Shown here piece after piece: positions 17,995 through 27,534 of a stretch of 64,000 nt of DNA. Numbering within the stretch: position 1 is the first letter of the stretch; the number at the start of each line of letters is the position of its first letter. The DNA is from Gordonia liuliyuniae (GTDB lineage: Bacteria > Actinomycetota > Actinomycetes > Mycobacteriales > Mycobacteriaceae), in contig NZ_JAKKOT010000005.1 in assembly GCF_021739025.1 (NCBI RefSeq), positions 186,001-250,000 of the forward strand, written 5' to 3'. A program made the translations under genes and the position numbers. The notes under the pieces are model-generated. The model had not been told where the DNA came from. It was given only the letters and a program-made list of their open reading frames with translations, and did no database searches.

Positions 17995-19505
17995 GAGCAT
18001 CCTCCTGTTCCACATGCTGAGACGGACTCGGTAGCGGGCCCGGCCCCGATCGTCGGCATCCCGAGACCGACGCCGACGGGCGCGGTCGTCGGGGTCGTAC
18101 CCGCCTCGTGGGCGTCGCCTGCGCGGGTCCGTCGCACCGAGGCGAGGCCCGCGTCGGCGATCAGATGGTGAGGCGCGGCCTCGGTCACGGTGCTGGTGAC
18201 GATGTCGCCCGGACGCACGTCCGTGCGGTCGCCGACCGCGAAGTGCACGAGTCGACCGTCGCGTGCCCGGCCGGTCATCCGACCGGTCTTCGCATTCTTT
18301 CGGCCTTCGTCGGCGGCGACGAGCAATTCGACGTCCGTGCCGACGAGACGGGTGTTCTCCTCCAGGCAGATCCGTTCCTGCAGGGCGATGAGGCGCTGGT
18401 AGCGCTCGGTCACGACCTCGGGCGGGACCTGGTCGTCCATGGACGCCGCCGGGGTGCCCGGCCGTGCCGAGTACTGGAACGTGAACGCGCTGGAGAAGCG
18501 CGCCTGCTCGACGACGTCGAGCGTCTCAACGAAGTCCTCTTCGGTCTCACCGGGGAAGCCGACGATGATGTCGGTCGTGATCGCGGCGTGCGGCATCGCT
18601 TCACGGACCCGGTCGAGGATTCCGAGGAACTTGGCCTTGCGGTAACTGCGGCGCATCGCCTTGAGTACGCGGTCCGAGCCGGACTGCAGCGGCATGTGCA
18701 GTTGCGGGCAGACGTTCGGAGTCTGCGCCATCGCCTCGATGACGTCGTCGGTGAACTCGGCGGGGTGCGGCGAAGTGAAGCGGACCCGTTCGAGCCCGTC
18801 GATGTCACCGCACGCCCGGAGGAGTTGGGCGAAAGCTCCGCGGTCGCGCGGCGTGTCCGGGTCGGCGAACGACATGCCGTACGCGTTCACGTTCTGGCCG
18901 AGGAGCGTCACCTCGAGGACCCCCTGATCGACGAGGGCCTGCACTTCGGCGAGAACGTCGCCGGGGCGACGATCGACTTCCTTGCCGCGCAACGACGGGA
19001 CGATGCAGAACGTGCAGGTGTTGTTGCAGCCGACCGACACCGACACCCACCCGGCGTAGGCGGAGTCACGGCGCGCGGGCAGCGTCGACGGAAAAGTGTC
19101 CAGCGAGTCGAGGATCTCGACCTGCGCCTCCTCATTGTGACGTGCCCGGTCGAGCAGCGCGGGCAACGACCCGATGTTGTGCGTGCCGAACACGACGTCC
19201 ACCCACGGCGCTTTACGCAGGACCACGTCCTTGTCCTTCTGCGCCAGACACCCGCCGACCGCGATCTGCATCCCCGGCCGCGACGACTTGACGGGCGCGA
19301 GATGCGACAGGTTGCCGTACAGCTTGTTGTCGGCGTTCTCGCGGATCGCGCACGTGTTGAAGACCACCAGATCCACGTCGTCGCCGTCGTCGGCGGCCAC
19401 ATAGCCTGCACTCTCCAGAAGGCCCGAGATGCGTTCGGAGTCGTGGACGTTCATCTGACATCCGAACGTCCGAACTGAATACGACTTCGTCACTGCACCA
19501 CTCAC
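17991..19505 (-). CDS. miaB: tRNA-2-methylthio-N6-dimethylallyladenosine synthase
   Basis: Radical-SAM methylthiotransferase that completes ms2i6A37 on tRNA using two [4Fe-4S] clusters. 504 residues from GTG 19505; a GTG four codons later is equally possible and neither has a clear ribosome site. The N-terminal MTTase domain has its three Cys in [19 protein letters not shown] and GGCLAQ; the radical SAM CxxxCxxC is CNNTCTFC; the TRAM domain is at the C-terminus (about 430-495). Works after MiaA, encoded 3 kb away on the same strand. Confidence 0.94.
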   Translation of the reverse strand: MSGAVTKSYSVRTFGCQMNVHDSERISGLLESAGYVAADDGDDVDLVVFNTCAIRENADNKLYGNLSHLAPVKSSRPGMQIAVGGCLAQKDKDVVLRKAPWVDVVFGTHNIGSLPALLDRARHNEEAQVEILDSLDTFPSTLPARRDSAYAGWVSVSVGCNNTCTFCIVPSLRGKEVDRRPGDVLAEVQALVDQGVLEVTLLGQNVNAYGMSFADPDTPRDRGAFAQLLRACGDIDGLERVRFTSPHPAEFTDDVIEAMAQTPNVCPQLHMPLQSGSDRVLKAMRRSYRKAKFLGILDRVREAMPHAAITTDIIVGFPGETEEDFVETLDVVEQARFSSAFTFQYSARPGTPAASMDDQVPPEVVTERYQRLIALQERICLEENTRLVGTDVELLVAADEGRKNAKTGRMTGRARDGRLVHFAVGDRTDVRPGDIVTSTVTEAAPHHLIADAGLASVRRTRAGDAHEAGTTPTTAPVGVGLGMPTIGAGPATESVSACGTGGCS

Positions 19506-19626
19506 AGTTGACAGGTTACGCCGGGGTGCCTGATCGAGGAGAATCGCCGAAGCCGCTCGAGGCGAACACACCGGGATTGGCGGTCCTGCTGTGTTGCGGC
19601 CGGTCCCACAACTACCGTTAGACGCT

Positions 19627-20379
19627 ATGAGCGACGCGAACGCCACCCCGATGATCTCGATGAGAAATGTTCAGAAGCACTTCGGTGATCTCCACGTGCT
19701 CCGTGACATCGACATCGAGATCCCCCGAGGGCAAGTCGTCGTCGTCCTGGGCCCGTCGGGTTCCGGGAAGTCGACGCTCTGCCGAACCATCAACCGACTC
19801 GAGCCGATCGACAGCGGTGAGATCCGCATCGAAGGGCAACTCCTTCCCGAAGAGGGGCGCGATCTCGCGCGTCTGCGTTCGGATGTGGGCATGGTCTTCC
19901 AGTCGTTCAACCTGTTCGCCCACAAGACGATCTTGCAGAACGTCACGATCGGACCGATCAAGGTCCGCAAGCAGAGCAAGGCCGACGCCGAGAAGCAGTC
20001 ACTCGGGCTGCTCGAGCGCGTGGGTGTCCAAGCGCAGAAGGACAAGTATCCGGCGCAGCTGTCCGGCGGCCAGCAGCAGCGCGTGGCGATCGCCCGATCC
20101 CTCGCGATGGACCCGAAAGTGCTGCTGTTCGATGAGCCGACGTCCGCCCTCGACCCGGAGATGGTCTCCGAGGTGCTCGACGTGATGGTGTCGCTCGCCA
20201 AGGAGGGCATGACGATGGTCGTCGTCACCCACGAGATGGGCTTCGCACGCAAGGCCGCCGACCGCATTCTGTTCATGGCCGACGGCGCGATCGTCGAAGA
20301 CACCGACCCGGAGAGCTTCTTCACCGCACCCGAGTCCGATCGTGCCCGTGACTTCCTGTCGAAGATTCTGGGGCACTGA
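19627..20379 (+). CDS. gluA: Glutamate ABC transporter ATP-binding protein
   Basis: Polar amino-acid ABC ATPase. 250 residues. Walker [10 protein letters not shown], signature [15 protein letters not shown], Walker [14 protein letters not shown] and the H-loop THEMGFA are all intact. The ATG at 19627 is the first reasonable start after the miaB promoter region, with no strong ribosome site. Heads a four-gene operon with gluB, gluC and gluD, matching the Corynebacterium glutamicum gluABCD glutamate uptake system, which is likewise next to recX. Substrate inferred from that arrangement. Confidence 0.92.
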   Translation: MSDANATPMISMRNVQKHFGDLHVLRDIDIEIPRGQVVVVLGPSGSGKSTLCRTINRLEPIDSGEIRIEGQLLPEEGRDLARLRSDVGMVFQSFNLFAHKTILQNVTIGPIKVRKQSKADAEKQSLGLLERVGVQAQKDKYPAQLSGGQQQRVAIARSLAMDPKVLLFDEPTSALDPEMVSEVLDVMVSLAKEGMTMVVVTHEMGFARKAADRILFMADGAIVEDTDPESFFTAPESDRARDFLSKILGH

Positions 20380-20380
20380 C

Positions 20381-21376
20381 ATGCGACGAACATTCATGCG
20401 AAGAACGTCGGCCCTCGTCGTGGTGATGGCGTTGCTGGCGGCCGTCCTGGCCGCCTGCGGCAGCTCCGACCCACGGAATCTGCTCGACTCGATCCGCGAC
20501 GGCAAAGTGATCCTGGGCACCAAGTACGACCAGCCCGGCATGGGCCTGCAGAAACCGGACGGGTCGATCATCGGGTTCGACGCCGCCGTCTCGGAGTACG
20601 TGGTGAACCACATCGCCGACGAGATGGGCGTCGACCACCCGACGATCACCTGGCGCGAGACCCCCTCCGCCCAGCGCGAGACACTCATCGGAAACGGCGA
20701 GGTCGACATGATTGCCGCCACCTACTCGATCAACAAGGACCGCTCGTCGAAGGTCGACTTCGCCGGTCCGTACCTCGTCACCTATCAGGGTCTGCTCGTT
20801 CGAGAGGACGACGAGACGTTGAACTCCTTGGAAGACCTCAACAACGGCCGCAAACTCTGCTCGGTGACCGGTTCGACGTCCGCACAGAATGTGAAGGCCC
20901 AGCTGCCCGGCGTTCAGCTCCAGGAGTACGACACCTACTCCTCCTGCGTCGAGGCGCTGCGCCGCGGCAAAGTCGACGCGCTCACCACCGACGAGACTAT
21001 TCTCGCCGGCTACTCCAACTGGTACCCGGACGAGTTCAAGCTCGTCGCCATGACGTACCCCAACGACGCGTGCGTCAAGGACGCATTCAAGAAGGCCGGC
21101 GCCCCGTTCTCCACCGAGCGGTACGGCATCGGCATGGCCAAGGAGTACCCGGAGGCCGTCGAAGCCGCCAACCGGGCGATCAAGGCGATGTTGGTCGCCC
21201 CCGCCGGCGGCGAGTCACCGTGGGAGGCCGCGTTGCGCGAAAACCTCGGCGACAAGGACGTCGACGCGTTCGTCGACCGCGCGAACGAACCCGACTCCCA
21301 GTACAAACTGGAGCCCGACGTCGGCGATCTCGAGTTCGTCACCGCACCGTCGACACCGTGTGAAGGAGTCGCGTAA
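20381..21376 (+). CDS. gluB: Glutamate-binding lipoprotein of the ABC transporter
   Basis: 331-residue periplasmic-type solute-binding protein anchored by a lipid. The signal peptide ends in the lipobox LAAC, with lipidated Cys26, followed by an SBP family 3 domain (about 45-310; VILGTKYDQPGMGL, FDAAVSEYV, the RETLIGNGEVDMIAATYSI segment). Starts 1 bp after gluA; its TAA overlaps the gluC ATG (TAATG). Binding of glutamate is inferred from operon structure. Confidence 0.92.
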   Translation: MRRTFMRRTSALVVVMALLAAVLAACGSSDPRNLLDSIRDGKVILGTKYDQPGMGLQKPDGSIIGFDAAVSEYVVNHIADEMGVDHPTITWRETPSAQRETLIGNGEVDMIAATYSINKDRSSKVDFAGPYLVTYQGLLVREDDETLNSLEDLNNGRKLCSVTGSTSAQNVKAQLPGVQLQEYDTYSSCVEALRRGKVDALTTDETILAGYSNWYPDEFKLVAMTYPNDACVKDAFKKAGAPFSTERYGIGMAKEYPEAVEAANRAIKAMLVAPAGGESPWEAALRENLGDKDVDAFVDRANEPDSQYKLEPDVGDLEFVTAPSTPCEGVA

Positions 21377-22059
21377 TGAGTGAACTCTGGGACTCGATGG
21401 GTCCACAGCTGTGGCCCGCATTCTGGCTGACGATCAAACTCACCATCTATTCCGGCATCGGTGCACTCGTGTGGGGCACGATTCTCGCCGCGATGAAGGT
21501 GTCGCCGGTCCCGGTGATGCGAGGATTCGCGACGGTCTACGTCAACATCGTCCGCAACACGCCGCTCACGTTGATCGTGCTGTTCTGCTCGATCGGCCTG
21601 TACCAGAACCTCGGGCTGGCGTTGGCCGCCGACGATTCGTCGTTCATCGAGAACAACAACTTCCGGCTCGCCGTCCTCGCGTTCGTCCTCTACACGGCGA
21701 CGTTCGTCTGTGAGACGCTGCGCTCGGGCATCAACACGGTGCCCATCGGGCAGGCGGAGGCCGCCCGATCGATCGGCATGTCGTTCCCCCAGGTCCTCGG
21801 CCTGGTGATCCTGCCGCAGGCCATGCGCGCGGTCATCGCGCCGATGGGTTCGGTGCTGATCGCGCTGACCAAGAACACGACGATCGCGTCGATCATCGGC
21901 GTCGCCGAGGCGTCACTGCTGATGAAGACCGAACTGGAGAGCAACGGCAGCCAGATCTTGGCGATCTTCGCCATCATCGCCGTCGGATTCATGATCATCA
22001 CGCTCGCCGAAGGCGCGGTCTTCGGCTGGGCGGCCAAGCGATGGGTGGTTCGACGATGA
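21376..22059 (+). CDS. gluC: Glutamate ABC transporter permease
   Basis: 227-residue HisM/GlnP-type inner-membrane permease with about five membrane segments and the cytoplasmic EAA loop ([20 protein letters not shown]) that contacts the GluA ATPase. Overlaps gluB by one base and gluD by four (ATGA), so the three are translationally linked. Pairs with GluD as heterodimer. Confidence 0.92.
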   Translation: MSELWDSMGPQLWPAFWLTIKLTIYSGIGALVWGTILAAMKVSPVPVMRGFATVYVNIVRNTPLTLIVLFCSIGLYQNLGLALAADDSSFIENNNFRLAVLAFVLYTATFVCETLRSGINTVPIGQAEAARSIGMSFPQVLGLVILPQAMRAVIAPMGSVLIALTKNTTIASIIGVAEASLLMKTELESNGSQILAIFAIIAVGFMIITLAEGAVFGWAAKRWVVRR

Positions 22060-22922
22060 GCGACGAATCGACAGTCCTTTACGATGCGCCCGGCCCGAAG
22101 GCTCGTGTGCGCAACCGCATCACGACAGTCGTCTTCCTGGCGATCCTGATCGCCGTCGTGGTCTACGTGGTCCTCATCCTGAAGGACAACGGACAGCTGA
22201 CCGGCGAGAAGTGGAGCCCGTTCGTCACCGAGAGCGGAACCTGGACGACGTGGATCCTGCCCGGCCTGTGGGGCACGTTGAAAGCCGCAGCGCTCTCGAT
22301 CGTGCTCGCGTTGATCCTCGGCGCGATACTCGGCGTCGGCAGGCTCTCCGACCACCGGTGGGTCCGCGGCGTGTCCGGTGCCCTGGTCGAGATCTTCCGC
22401 GCGATCCCGGTCCTGATCCTCATCTATTTCGCGTACTACTTCTTCGCCGACTACGCGCTCGTCCCGTCGTCACAGCTCGCGTTCGCGGCTGTCGTCTTCG
22501 GTTTGACGTTCTACAACGGCTCGGTGATCGCAGAGATCCTGCGCGCGGGCATCGCGTCGCTGCCGAACGGACAGTCAGAGGCCGCGAAGTCGATCGGCAT
22601 GCGGAAATCGCAGATGATGCGGTTGATCCTGTTGCCGCAGGCTGTCACCGCGATGCTTCCGGCTCTCGTCTCGCAGATGGTGATCGCCCTCAAGGACAGT
22701 GCGCTCGGCTACGCGATCGGCTACATCGAAGTGGTCCGATCGGGTATCAAGACCGCGTCGTACTTCGGCAACTATCTGCCCGCGCTGATGGTCACGGCAG
22801 TCATCATGATCATCGTCAACTTCGCCCTCACCTCGCTGGCGCATCGACTGGAGCGCCGACTTCGCGAAGGGAAACGGAAGTCTGCGGCGACCGAAGCCGT
22901 CGACTTGATGGACACGGAATGA
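22056..22922 (+). CDS. gluD: Glutamate ABC transporter permease
   Basis: 288-residue second permease of the GluABCD system. About six membrane segments, with a longer N-terminal arm than GluC and the EAA loop [19 protein letters not shown]. The start at 22056 ([10 protein letters not shown]) overlaps the gluC stop by four bases. Last gene of the operon; converges with recX 27 bp away, with no strong terminator in the gap. Confidence 0.92.
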   Translation: MSDESTVLYDAPGPKARVRNRITTVVFLAILIAVVVYVVLILKDNGQLTGEKWSPFVTESGTWTTWILPGLWGTLKAAALSIVLALILGAILGVGRLSDHRWVRGVSGALVEIFRAIPVLILIYFAYYFFADYALVPSSQLAFAAVVFGLTFYNGSVIAEILRAGIASLPNGQSEAAKSIGMRKSQMMRLILLPQAVTAMLPALVSQMVIALKDSALGYAIGYIEVVRSGIKTASYFGNYLPALMVTAVIMIIVNFALTSLAHRLERRLREGKRKSAATEAVDLMDTE

Positions 22923-22949
22923 GATAACTGCGGTGTGAGAGAGCCGCGG

Positions 22950-23498
22950 CTATTCTCGCCGGGCGGTGATCACGTCCTTCACGACCGACGTGATCACGTC
23001 CGGCGGGTACCCGCGACGGCCCAGCGCTCCGGACAGTCGCCGGAACGCCTTGGCCCGGATGTTCGGGTCGGCCAAGTCATCGGCGTCGAACGTCAGCTTC
23101 TTCTCGGCGAGCGCGTAGGCGATGTCGCGTTCGGCCTCCGGGTCGATGGTCTCGAGTGCGTCGGCGACGATCTCGTCGTCGATCCCTTTGGCGCGGAGCT
23201 CACGACGCAGGGCGTGGCGTCCGCGCGCCGAGTGCGCGTGTCGGGACTGCACCCATTCGTGAGCGAACTCGGCGTCGTCGAGCAGATCGCACTCGTCCAG
23301 TCGCGACATGGTCGTCGACACCTCGTCGTCGGTGAAACCCCGGGATACGAGACGGTCATGCATCTCCTGACGACTGCGGGCCCGCGCGCCGAGGAGCCGC
23401 AGTGCGGCGTCCCAGGCAGACGGGCCCGAGCCGGCGGATCGAGGTTCGCGAGAGTGCTTCTCCCCCGTGACGGCGTCCGTCGGGCCCCTATCCCCCAT
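22950..23498 (-). CDS. recX: Regulatory protein RecX
   Basis: 182-residue RecX, which caps or destabilises RecA filaments and limits recombinase activity. Three-helix RecX repeats are visible, with WDAALRLLGARARSRQEMHDRL at the start and FRRLSGALGRRGYPPDVI at the end. Starts 8 bp after the recA stop codon in the same direction, so it should share the recA SOS promoter. Confidence 0.93.
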   Translation of the reverse strand: MGDRGPTDAVTGEKHSREPRSAGSGPSAWDAALRLLGARARSRQEMHDRLVSRGFTDDEVSTTMSRLDECDLLDDAEFAHEWVQSRHAHSARGRHALRRELRAKGIDDEIVADALETIDPEAERDIAYALAEKKLTFDADDLADPNIRAKAFRRLSGALGRRGYPPDVITSVVKDVITARRE

Positions 23499-23506
23499 GA
23501 CTGGAG

Positions 23507-24553
23507 TCAGAAGTCGACGGGTTCGGGGGCGACCGCTTCGGCGTCGACTTCCGGGCGGCGACCGATACCGAGCTTGTCTTTGATCTTGGTCTCGATCTCG
23601 TCAGCGATATCGGGGTTCTCGATGAGGAAGGTGCGCGCCTTCTCCTTCCCCTGGCCGAGCTGATCGCCCTCGTAGGTGAACCACGAGCCGGACTTGCGGA
23701 TGAAGCCCTCGGCAACGCCGAGATCGATCAGCGAGCCTTCGCGGCTGATGCCGTGGCCGTAGAGGATGTCGAACTCGGCCTGTTTGAACGGCGGAGCGAC
23801 CTTGTTCTTGACGACCTTCACACGGGTCCGGTTACCGACTGCGTCGGTGCCGTCCTTGAGGGTCTCGATGCGGCGCACGTCCAAGCGGACCGACGCATAG
23901 AACTTGAGCGCTTTTCCGCCGGTCGTGGTCTCGGGCGAACCGAACATGACGCCGATCTTCTCGCGCAACTGGTTGATGAAGACCGCGGTGGTGTTCGAGT
24001 TATTCAGGCCGGACGTCATCTTGCGCAACGCCTGGCTCATCAGTCGAGCCTGCAGGCCGACATGGCTGTCGCCCATCTCGCCCTCGATCTCGGCCTTGGG
24101 CACCAGCGCGGCGACAGAGTCGACGACCAGGATGTCCAGTGCTCCCGACCGGATCAGCATGTCGGCGATCTCCAGTGCCTGCTCACCGGTGTCCGGCTGC
24201 GACACGAGGAGCGCGTCGACGTCGACGCCGAGCTTCGCCGCATAGTCGGGGTCGAGTGCGTGCTCCGCGTCGATGAACGCCGCGATGCCGCCCTGTGCCT
24301 GCGCGTTCGCCACAGCGTGCAGCGCGACGGTCGTCTTGCCCGACGACTCGGGGCCGTACACCTCGACGACTCGGCCGCGGGGCAGTCCGCCGATGCCGAG
24401 CGCGATGTCGAGTGCGACGGACCCCGTCGGGATGACCTCCATCGGAGGACGCGTGTCTTCGCCCAGTCGCATGACCGAGCCCTTGCCGAAGTTCTTGTCG
24501 ATCTGCGCGAGCGCGAGATCGAGCGCCTTCTGTCGATCGGTGACGGGTGCCAT
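23507..24553 (-). CDS. recA: Recombinase RecA
   Basis: 348-residue ATP-dependent strand-exchange protein and co-protease for LexA. Walker [10 protein letters not shown], the L2/MAW region [20 protein letters not shown] and the DNA-binding loops are intact; no intein is present, unlike M. tuberculosis RecA. The ATG at 24553 ([13 protein letters not shown]) is chosen for its GAGGAG site and family N-terminus. The frame remains open for 84 more codons upstream to an ATG at 24805, encoding a Ser/Thr/Asn-rich segment. Regulated by the LexA box at 24852. Confidence 0.96.
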   Translation of the reverse strand: MAPVTDRQKALDLALAQIDKNFGKGSVMRLGEDTRPPMEVIPTGSVALDIALGIGGLPRGRVVEVYGPESSGKTTVALHAVANAQAQGGIAAFIDAEHALDPDYAAKLGVDVDALLVSQPDTGEQALEIADMLIRSGALDILVVDSVAALVPKAEIEGEMGDSHVGLQARLMSQALRKMTSGLNNSNTTAVFINQLREKIGVMFGSPETTTGGKALKFYASVRLDVRRIETLKDGTDAVGNRTRVKVVKNKVAPPFKQAEFDILYGHGISREGSLIDLGVAEGFIRKSGSWFTYEGDQLGQGKEKARTFLIENPDIADEIETKIKDKLGIGRRPEVDAEAVAPEPVDF

Positions 24554-24805
24554 CGTGGTCTCCTCGTTCTGGTCGGGCGGGTCCGTGGTCTCCGGACTCG
24601 GAGCGTCGGCGGGCGGAACGTCCGGGGTCGGGTCCGATTGTCGCGGTGCTGTGATCACCGTAGAACCGACCTCTGACAATTTCGTCGCGCCGCTCCGATC
24701 TGCCGCCCCGGCGCTGGTCTCCCCAGCGCTGCTCGTGCTGTTCTCGGTCGCCTTGCTGTTTTTGCTCGTGCTGTTTTTGGTCGTCGTACTGCTTGTAGTC
24801 GTCAT
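24554..24805 (-). other. In-frame open leader upstream of recA
   Basis: From ATG 24805 to the recA ATG the recA frame stays open for 84 codons, starting [14 protein letters not shown] and ending [10 protein letters not shown]. The first third is Ser/Thr/Asn/Lys-rich and AT-richer than its surroundings, and includes two 15-bp units (24756-24770 and 24771-24785). The upstream ATG has no Shine-Dalgarno, so it may be untranslated leader, a leader peptide fused to RecA, or a coincidence of composition. Confidence 0.5.
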
Positions 24806-24845
24806 ATTAGGTCGGACGCACCGGGCGGCTGTTCGGTTCCACCTC

Positions 24846-24873
24846 AGTTTAACGAACAGATGTTCGATGGCAA
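24846..24873 (-). promoter_or_regulatory. recA promoter with LexA box in its spacer
   Basis: On the minus strand: TTGCCA (24873-24868), a 16-bp spacer, TAAACT (24851-24846). The spacer is exactly the LexA box, TCGAAC-ATCT-GTTCGT (24867-24852), matching the mycobacterial consensus at 11 of 12 specified positions. Bound LexA would cover the polymerase site directly. Predicted transcription start near 24839, giving a leader of about 285 nt. Confidence 0.75.
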
Positions 24874-24920
24874 GTGACACGCCCGAGATCCGAGCGGCGG
24901 ATCCTCCCGACCTGGCGCTT

Positions 24921-25115
24921 TCACCAGCGTTCGCGGGGCACGTCGAATTCTCTACACAGGGCGCGCCACACGTCGCGGGGGTCGACGCCGTCGTCGATCG
25001 CCTGGGCTCCGGTCCGCCCGCCGAGTTCGACGAGGACGAGGTCGACGAGCATCGCGTCCGCGCGGAGCCGCCCGAACTCGAAGCCGGTCAGTTCGGTGAA
25101 CTCAGTCAGACGCAC
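24921..25115 (-). CDS. DUF3046 domain-containing small protein
   Basis: 64 residues from GTG 25115 ([15 protein letters not shown]), with a GAGAGG-type site upstream. The acidic, single-domain sequence ([13 protein letters not shown] end) matches DUF3046, a short actinobacterial family usually found just upstream of recA (Rv2738c in mycobacteria). Overlaps the end of the glycosyltransferase gene by 14 bp. Function unknown. Confidence 0.82.
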   Translation of the reverse strand: MRLTEFTELTGFEFGRLRADAMLVDLVLVELGGRTGAQAIDDGVDPRDVWRALCREFDVPRERW

Positions 25116-26313
25116 GTGCAGTCCGCCTCTCTCGAGTGGTCGATGCGCGATCGAGCGTCCGGTGCGCGACGCGGACGGGGTCGACGGTCGCGTGGTTCGT
25201 CGCCGCGACACCGCGGGCCGCCGCGGCGAAGGCGTCGTCGTCGAGCACACGGGCCACCGCCGATGCGATCGCACCGGCGTCGGCTGGCCGAACTACGACG
25301 CCGCACCCCGCCCGCAGTACGCGGTTCGCGAGCTCCCACTGGTCACCGCCGCCGGGCACGGTGACGACCGGTACCCCCGCGAGCAGCGCTTTGGCGAGCA
25401 TCCCGTGGCCCGCCCCGCAGACCGCGACCGCCGCGCGGGACAGAACCTCGTCCTGGCGTGCGGTGCCCGCGACGAAGGCGTCCGGGGTCGCCGCGTTATC
25501 CGGCGGTGGGGTCAGCGCCGAATACACCACCCGTATCTCCCGCCGTCGAGCCAGGTCGGCGAGCCCGTCGAGCGCGGCCTTGCCGAGGTCGGCTTCACCG
25601 CTCTTCGCGGTCGACGGTGCGACGACCACCAACGGCCCGCCACCGTCCGGCGTCGCGAAGACGGCGTCAGTCGGCTCATACGCCAACGGTCCGATCACAT
25701 GGGTGCGGGCCGGCCAGTCGGGGCGATGCACTTCCAGACCCGGCAGGGTCGCGACGAACCGTGCGGCGGGTTCGGGAACGTCCGACAGTCCGATGCTTCG
25801 GCGAGCGAGCGCCGTGCTGCGTCGCCCGTCCGCCGCCGAGGGCGCGCTCATCACCCGCAGAGCGACGTCGCGGAGACGCCCGCGCACTCCGATTCCGACG
25901 TCCATGCCCGCGCCGATCGGCGGGAGGCCCCGCGACTGCTCGTACAACGGATGCGGCGAGAGTTCGATCCACGGGATCCCGACGAGTTCGGCGGCCCACC
26001 CTCCGGCCCGGGTGATCACATCGCTGATGACGAGGTCGACGCCCGCTTCCGCGAGTTCCGGGGCGAGCGCGAGAGCCATGCGTGCAGCGCGGGCGCTGAG
26101 TTTCGCCCCCGCGTCCTCATCGTCCTCGCCCGGAAGCGCCACCAGCCCGGGCAACTCCCGAACGTCGACTCCGCACCGCGCACCGTCGGCGAGCCAGCGA
26201 GTACCGGTGTAGACGACGGCGTCGTCGCCCGCGGCGGCGAACCGTGCGGCCAGCCCGAGAGCTGGGAACGCATGGCCTGCGTCGGGGCCGGCGACGACCG
26301 CGACGATCGTCAG
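25102..26313 (-). CDS. Glycosyltransferase, UDP-glycosyltransferase type (Rv2739c-like), probable CTG start
   Basis: GT1/GT28-like glycosyltransferase, 403 residues. N-terminal Rossmann start [21 protein letters not shown] and the C-terminal donor-binding [29 protein letters not shown] stretch are recognisable. Conventional start codons would remove about 53 residues of the N-terminal domain; the frame extends upstream to a CTG at 26313 that overlaps the pspA stop (CTGA) and has GGAG six bases before it. No ATG or GTG occurs in frame between. Homologues begin at this place. Acceptor unknown. Confidence 0.8.
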   Translation of the reverse strand: MTIVAVVAGPDAGHAFPALGLAARFAAAGDDAVVYTGTRWLADGARCGVDVRELPGLVALPGEDDEDAGAKLSARAARMALALAPELAEAGVDLVISDVITRAGGWAAELVGIPWIELSPHPLYEQSRGLPPIGAGMDVGIGVRGRLRDVALRVMSAPSAADGRRSTALARRSIGLSDVPEPAARFVATLPGLEVHRPDWPARTHVIGPLAYEPTDAVFATPDGGGPLVVVAPSTAKSGEADLGKAALDGLADLARRREIRVVYSALTPPPDNAATPDAFVAGTARQDEVLSRAAVAVCGAGHGMLAKALLAGVPVVTVPGGGDQWELANRVLRAGCGVVVRPADAGAIASAVARVLDDDAFAAAARGVAATNHATVDPVRVAHRTLDRASTTRERRTARASD

Positions 26314-27128
26314 TGCTTCTCCGTGTCGATCGACGGTGCCGTCTGACCAGTGGCCGTCTGGCCAGCGGCCGTCTGGCCGGTGGCAGGCTGCTGGCCCGCA
26401 GTCAACGACCCGCCCATGCTGGCACGGATCTGTTCGAGGCGGGCGTGCCCGGCCATCTGGACGCCCGCGGCCTCGACCTCGGCCATCCGACCGTTGACCG
26501 ATCCCTTCGCGAGCTCGGCCGAGCCGAGCGCGGTCGCATACCGGCGCTCGATCTTGTCGCGGACCTGATCGAGGTTCGGGGTGTTGCCGGGTGCGGACAG
26601 CTCACTCATGCTGTTGAGCGACGCACTGACCTGCTCCTGCATCTTGGCCTGCTCCAGCTGGCTGAGCAGCTTGGAGCGTTCGGCGAGCTTCTGTTGAAGC
26701 GTCATCGCGTTGCGTTCTACGGCCTGCTTCGCCTGCGCGGCCGCGGTCAGCGACTGATCGTGCAGCACCTTGAGGTCTTCGACGTTCTGCTCGGCGGTGA
26801 CGAGCTGTGCGGCGAACGCCTCGGCGGCGTTGGTGTACTCGGTGGCCTTGGCCGCATCGCCCGCGGCGGAGGCCTGGTCGGCGAGCGACAACGCCTGCCT
26901 GGTGTTGCCCTGAAGCTTCTCGATCTCTTCAAGCTGACGGTTGAGCCGCATCTCCAGCTGGCGCTGGTTGCCGATGACCGCGGCGGCCTGCTGTGAGAGA
27001 GCCTGGTGTTGACGCTGGGACTCTTCGACGGCCTGCTGGATCTGCACCTTCGGATCGGCGTGCTCGTCGATCTTCGCGTTGCCCAGCGCCATCATGTAGC
27101 GCCATGCCTTCACAAACGGGTTCGCCAT
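26310..27128 (-). CDS. pspA: Phage-shock protein A / IM30 family protein
   Basis: 272 residues, nearly all helical and coiled (about 30-220), the ESCRT-III-like PspA/Vipp1 fold that coats stressed inner membrane. Start at 27128 ([20 protein letters not shown]) with a GAGGA site. Directly after clgR, as in the mycobacterial clgR-pspA (Rv2745c-Rv2744c) pair; the partner genes Rv2743c and Rv2742c are absent and a glycosyltransferase follows instead. The C-terminal tail (about 249-263) holds three GQTA(A/T)-type pentads from a 15-bp DNA repeat. Confidence 0.92.
   Translation of the reverse strand: MANPFVKAWRYMMALGNAKIDEHADPKVQIQQAVEESQRQHQALSQQAAAVIGNQRQLEMRLNRQLEEIEKLQGNTRQALSLADQASAAGDAAKATEYTNAAEAFAAQLVTAEQNVEDLKVLHDQSLTAAAQAKQAVERNAMTLQQKLAERSKLLSQLEQAKMQEQVSASLNSMSELSAPGNTPNLDQVRDKIERRYATALGSAELAKGSVNGRMAEVEAAGVQMAGHARLEQIRASMGGSLTAGQQPATGQTAAGQTATGQTAPSIDTEKH
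26341..26385. repeat. Three-unit 15-bp repeat in the pspA 3' coding end
   Basis: gtctgaccagtggcc (26341-26355), gtctggccagcggcc (26356-26370) and gtctggccggtggca (26371-26385). In frame, giving GQTA-type pentapeptides in the disordered C-terminal tail of PspA. Confidence 0.85.
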
Positions 27129-27177
27129 TACGTTGTCCTCAACTTCTCGTATTCGATGCTCTGGCGGGCGTACGGGG

Positions 27178-27477
27178 TCAGGCTGCGGCGAGCGCTGCCG
27201 CGCGGTCGGCCTGCGATCCGATGACTTCGACAACGGCGTCGGCGACTGGGCTCATGACACCTGCCACGTCGCGGAGCACGTCGCCGATCTCGACCTCGAG
27301 CGCGACGCAGATCGACGCGAGCAACTCGCTCGACGCCTCTTTCTGGCCTCGCTCGACCTCCGACAGGTAGCCAAGAGAGACGCGCGCATCCGTCGACACT
27401 TCGCGCAGGGTCCGCCCCTGGTCGGTTCGGACCCGCCGCAGCTGGTCGCCGATCGCTTCGCGCAACAAGATTGTCAC
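27178..27477 (-). CDS. clgR: ClgR-type helix-turn-helix regulator
   Basis: 99-residue Cro/C1-type activator; in relatives ClgR activates clp protease genes and the psp operon and is itself degraded by ClpP. The helix-turn-helix covers about 9-65 ([29 protein letters not shown]), followed by a short Ala-rich tail. The GTG at 27477 is preferred because of the GGAGGA site; an ATG 13 codons earlier lacks one. First gene of clgR-pspA. Confidence 0.9.
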   Translation of the reverse strand: MTILLREAIGDQLRRVRTDQGRTLREVSTDARVSLGYLSEVERGQKEASSELLASICVALEVEIGDVLRDVAGVMSPVADAVVEVIGSQADRAAALAAA

Positions 27478-27534
27478 GTGTGTTCCTCCCGCATCCGGGT
27501 CGCCGATAGTTCTCATGAGCCTGTGACGACGACC

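Noticed and set aside
25136-26212. Plus-strand gene opposite the glycosyltransferase
   Set aside because: It is a Ser/Arg/Ala/Thr-rich antisense shadow with no motifs, while the minus strand encodes a recognisable glycosyltransferase.
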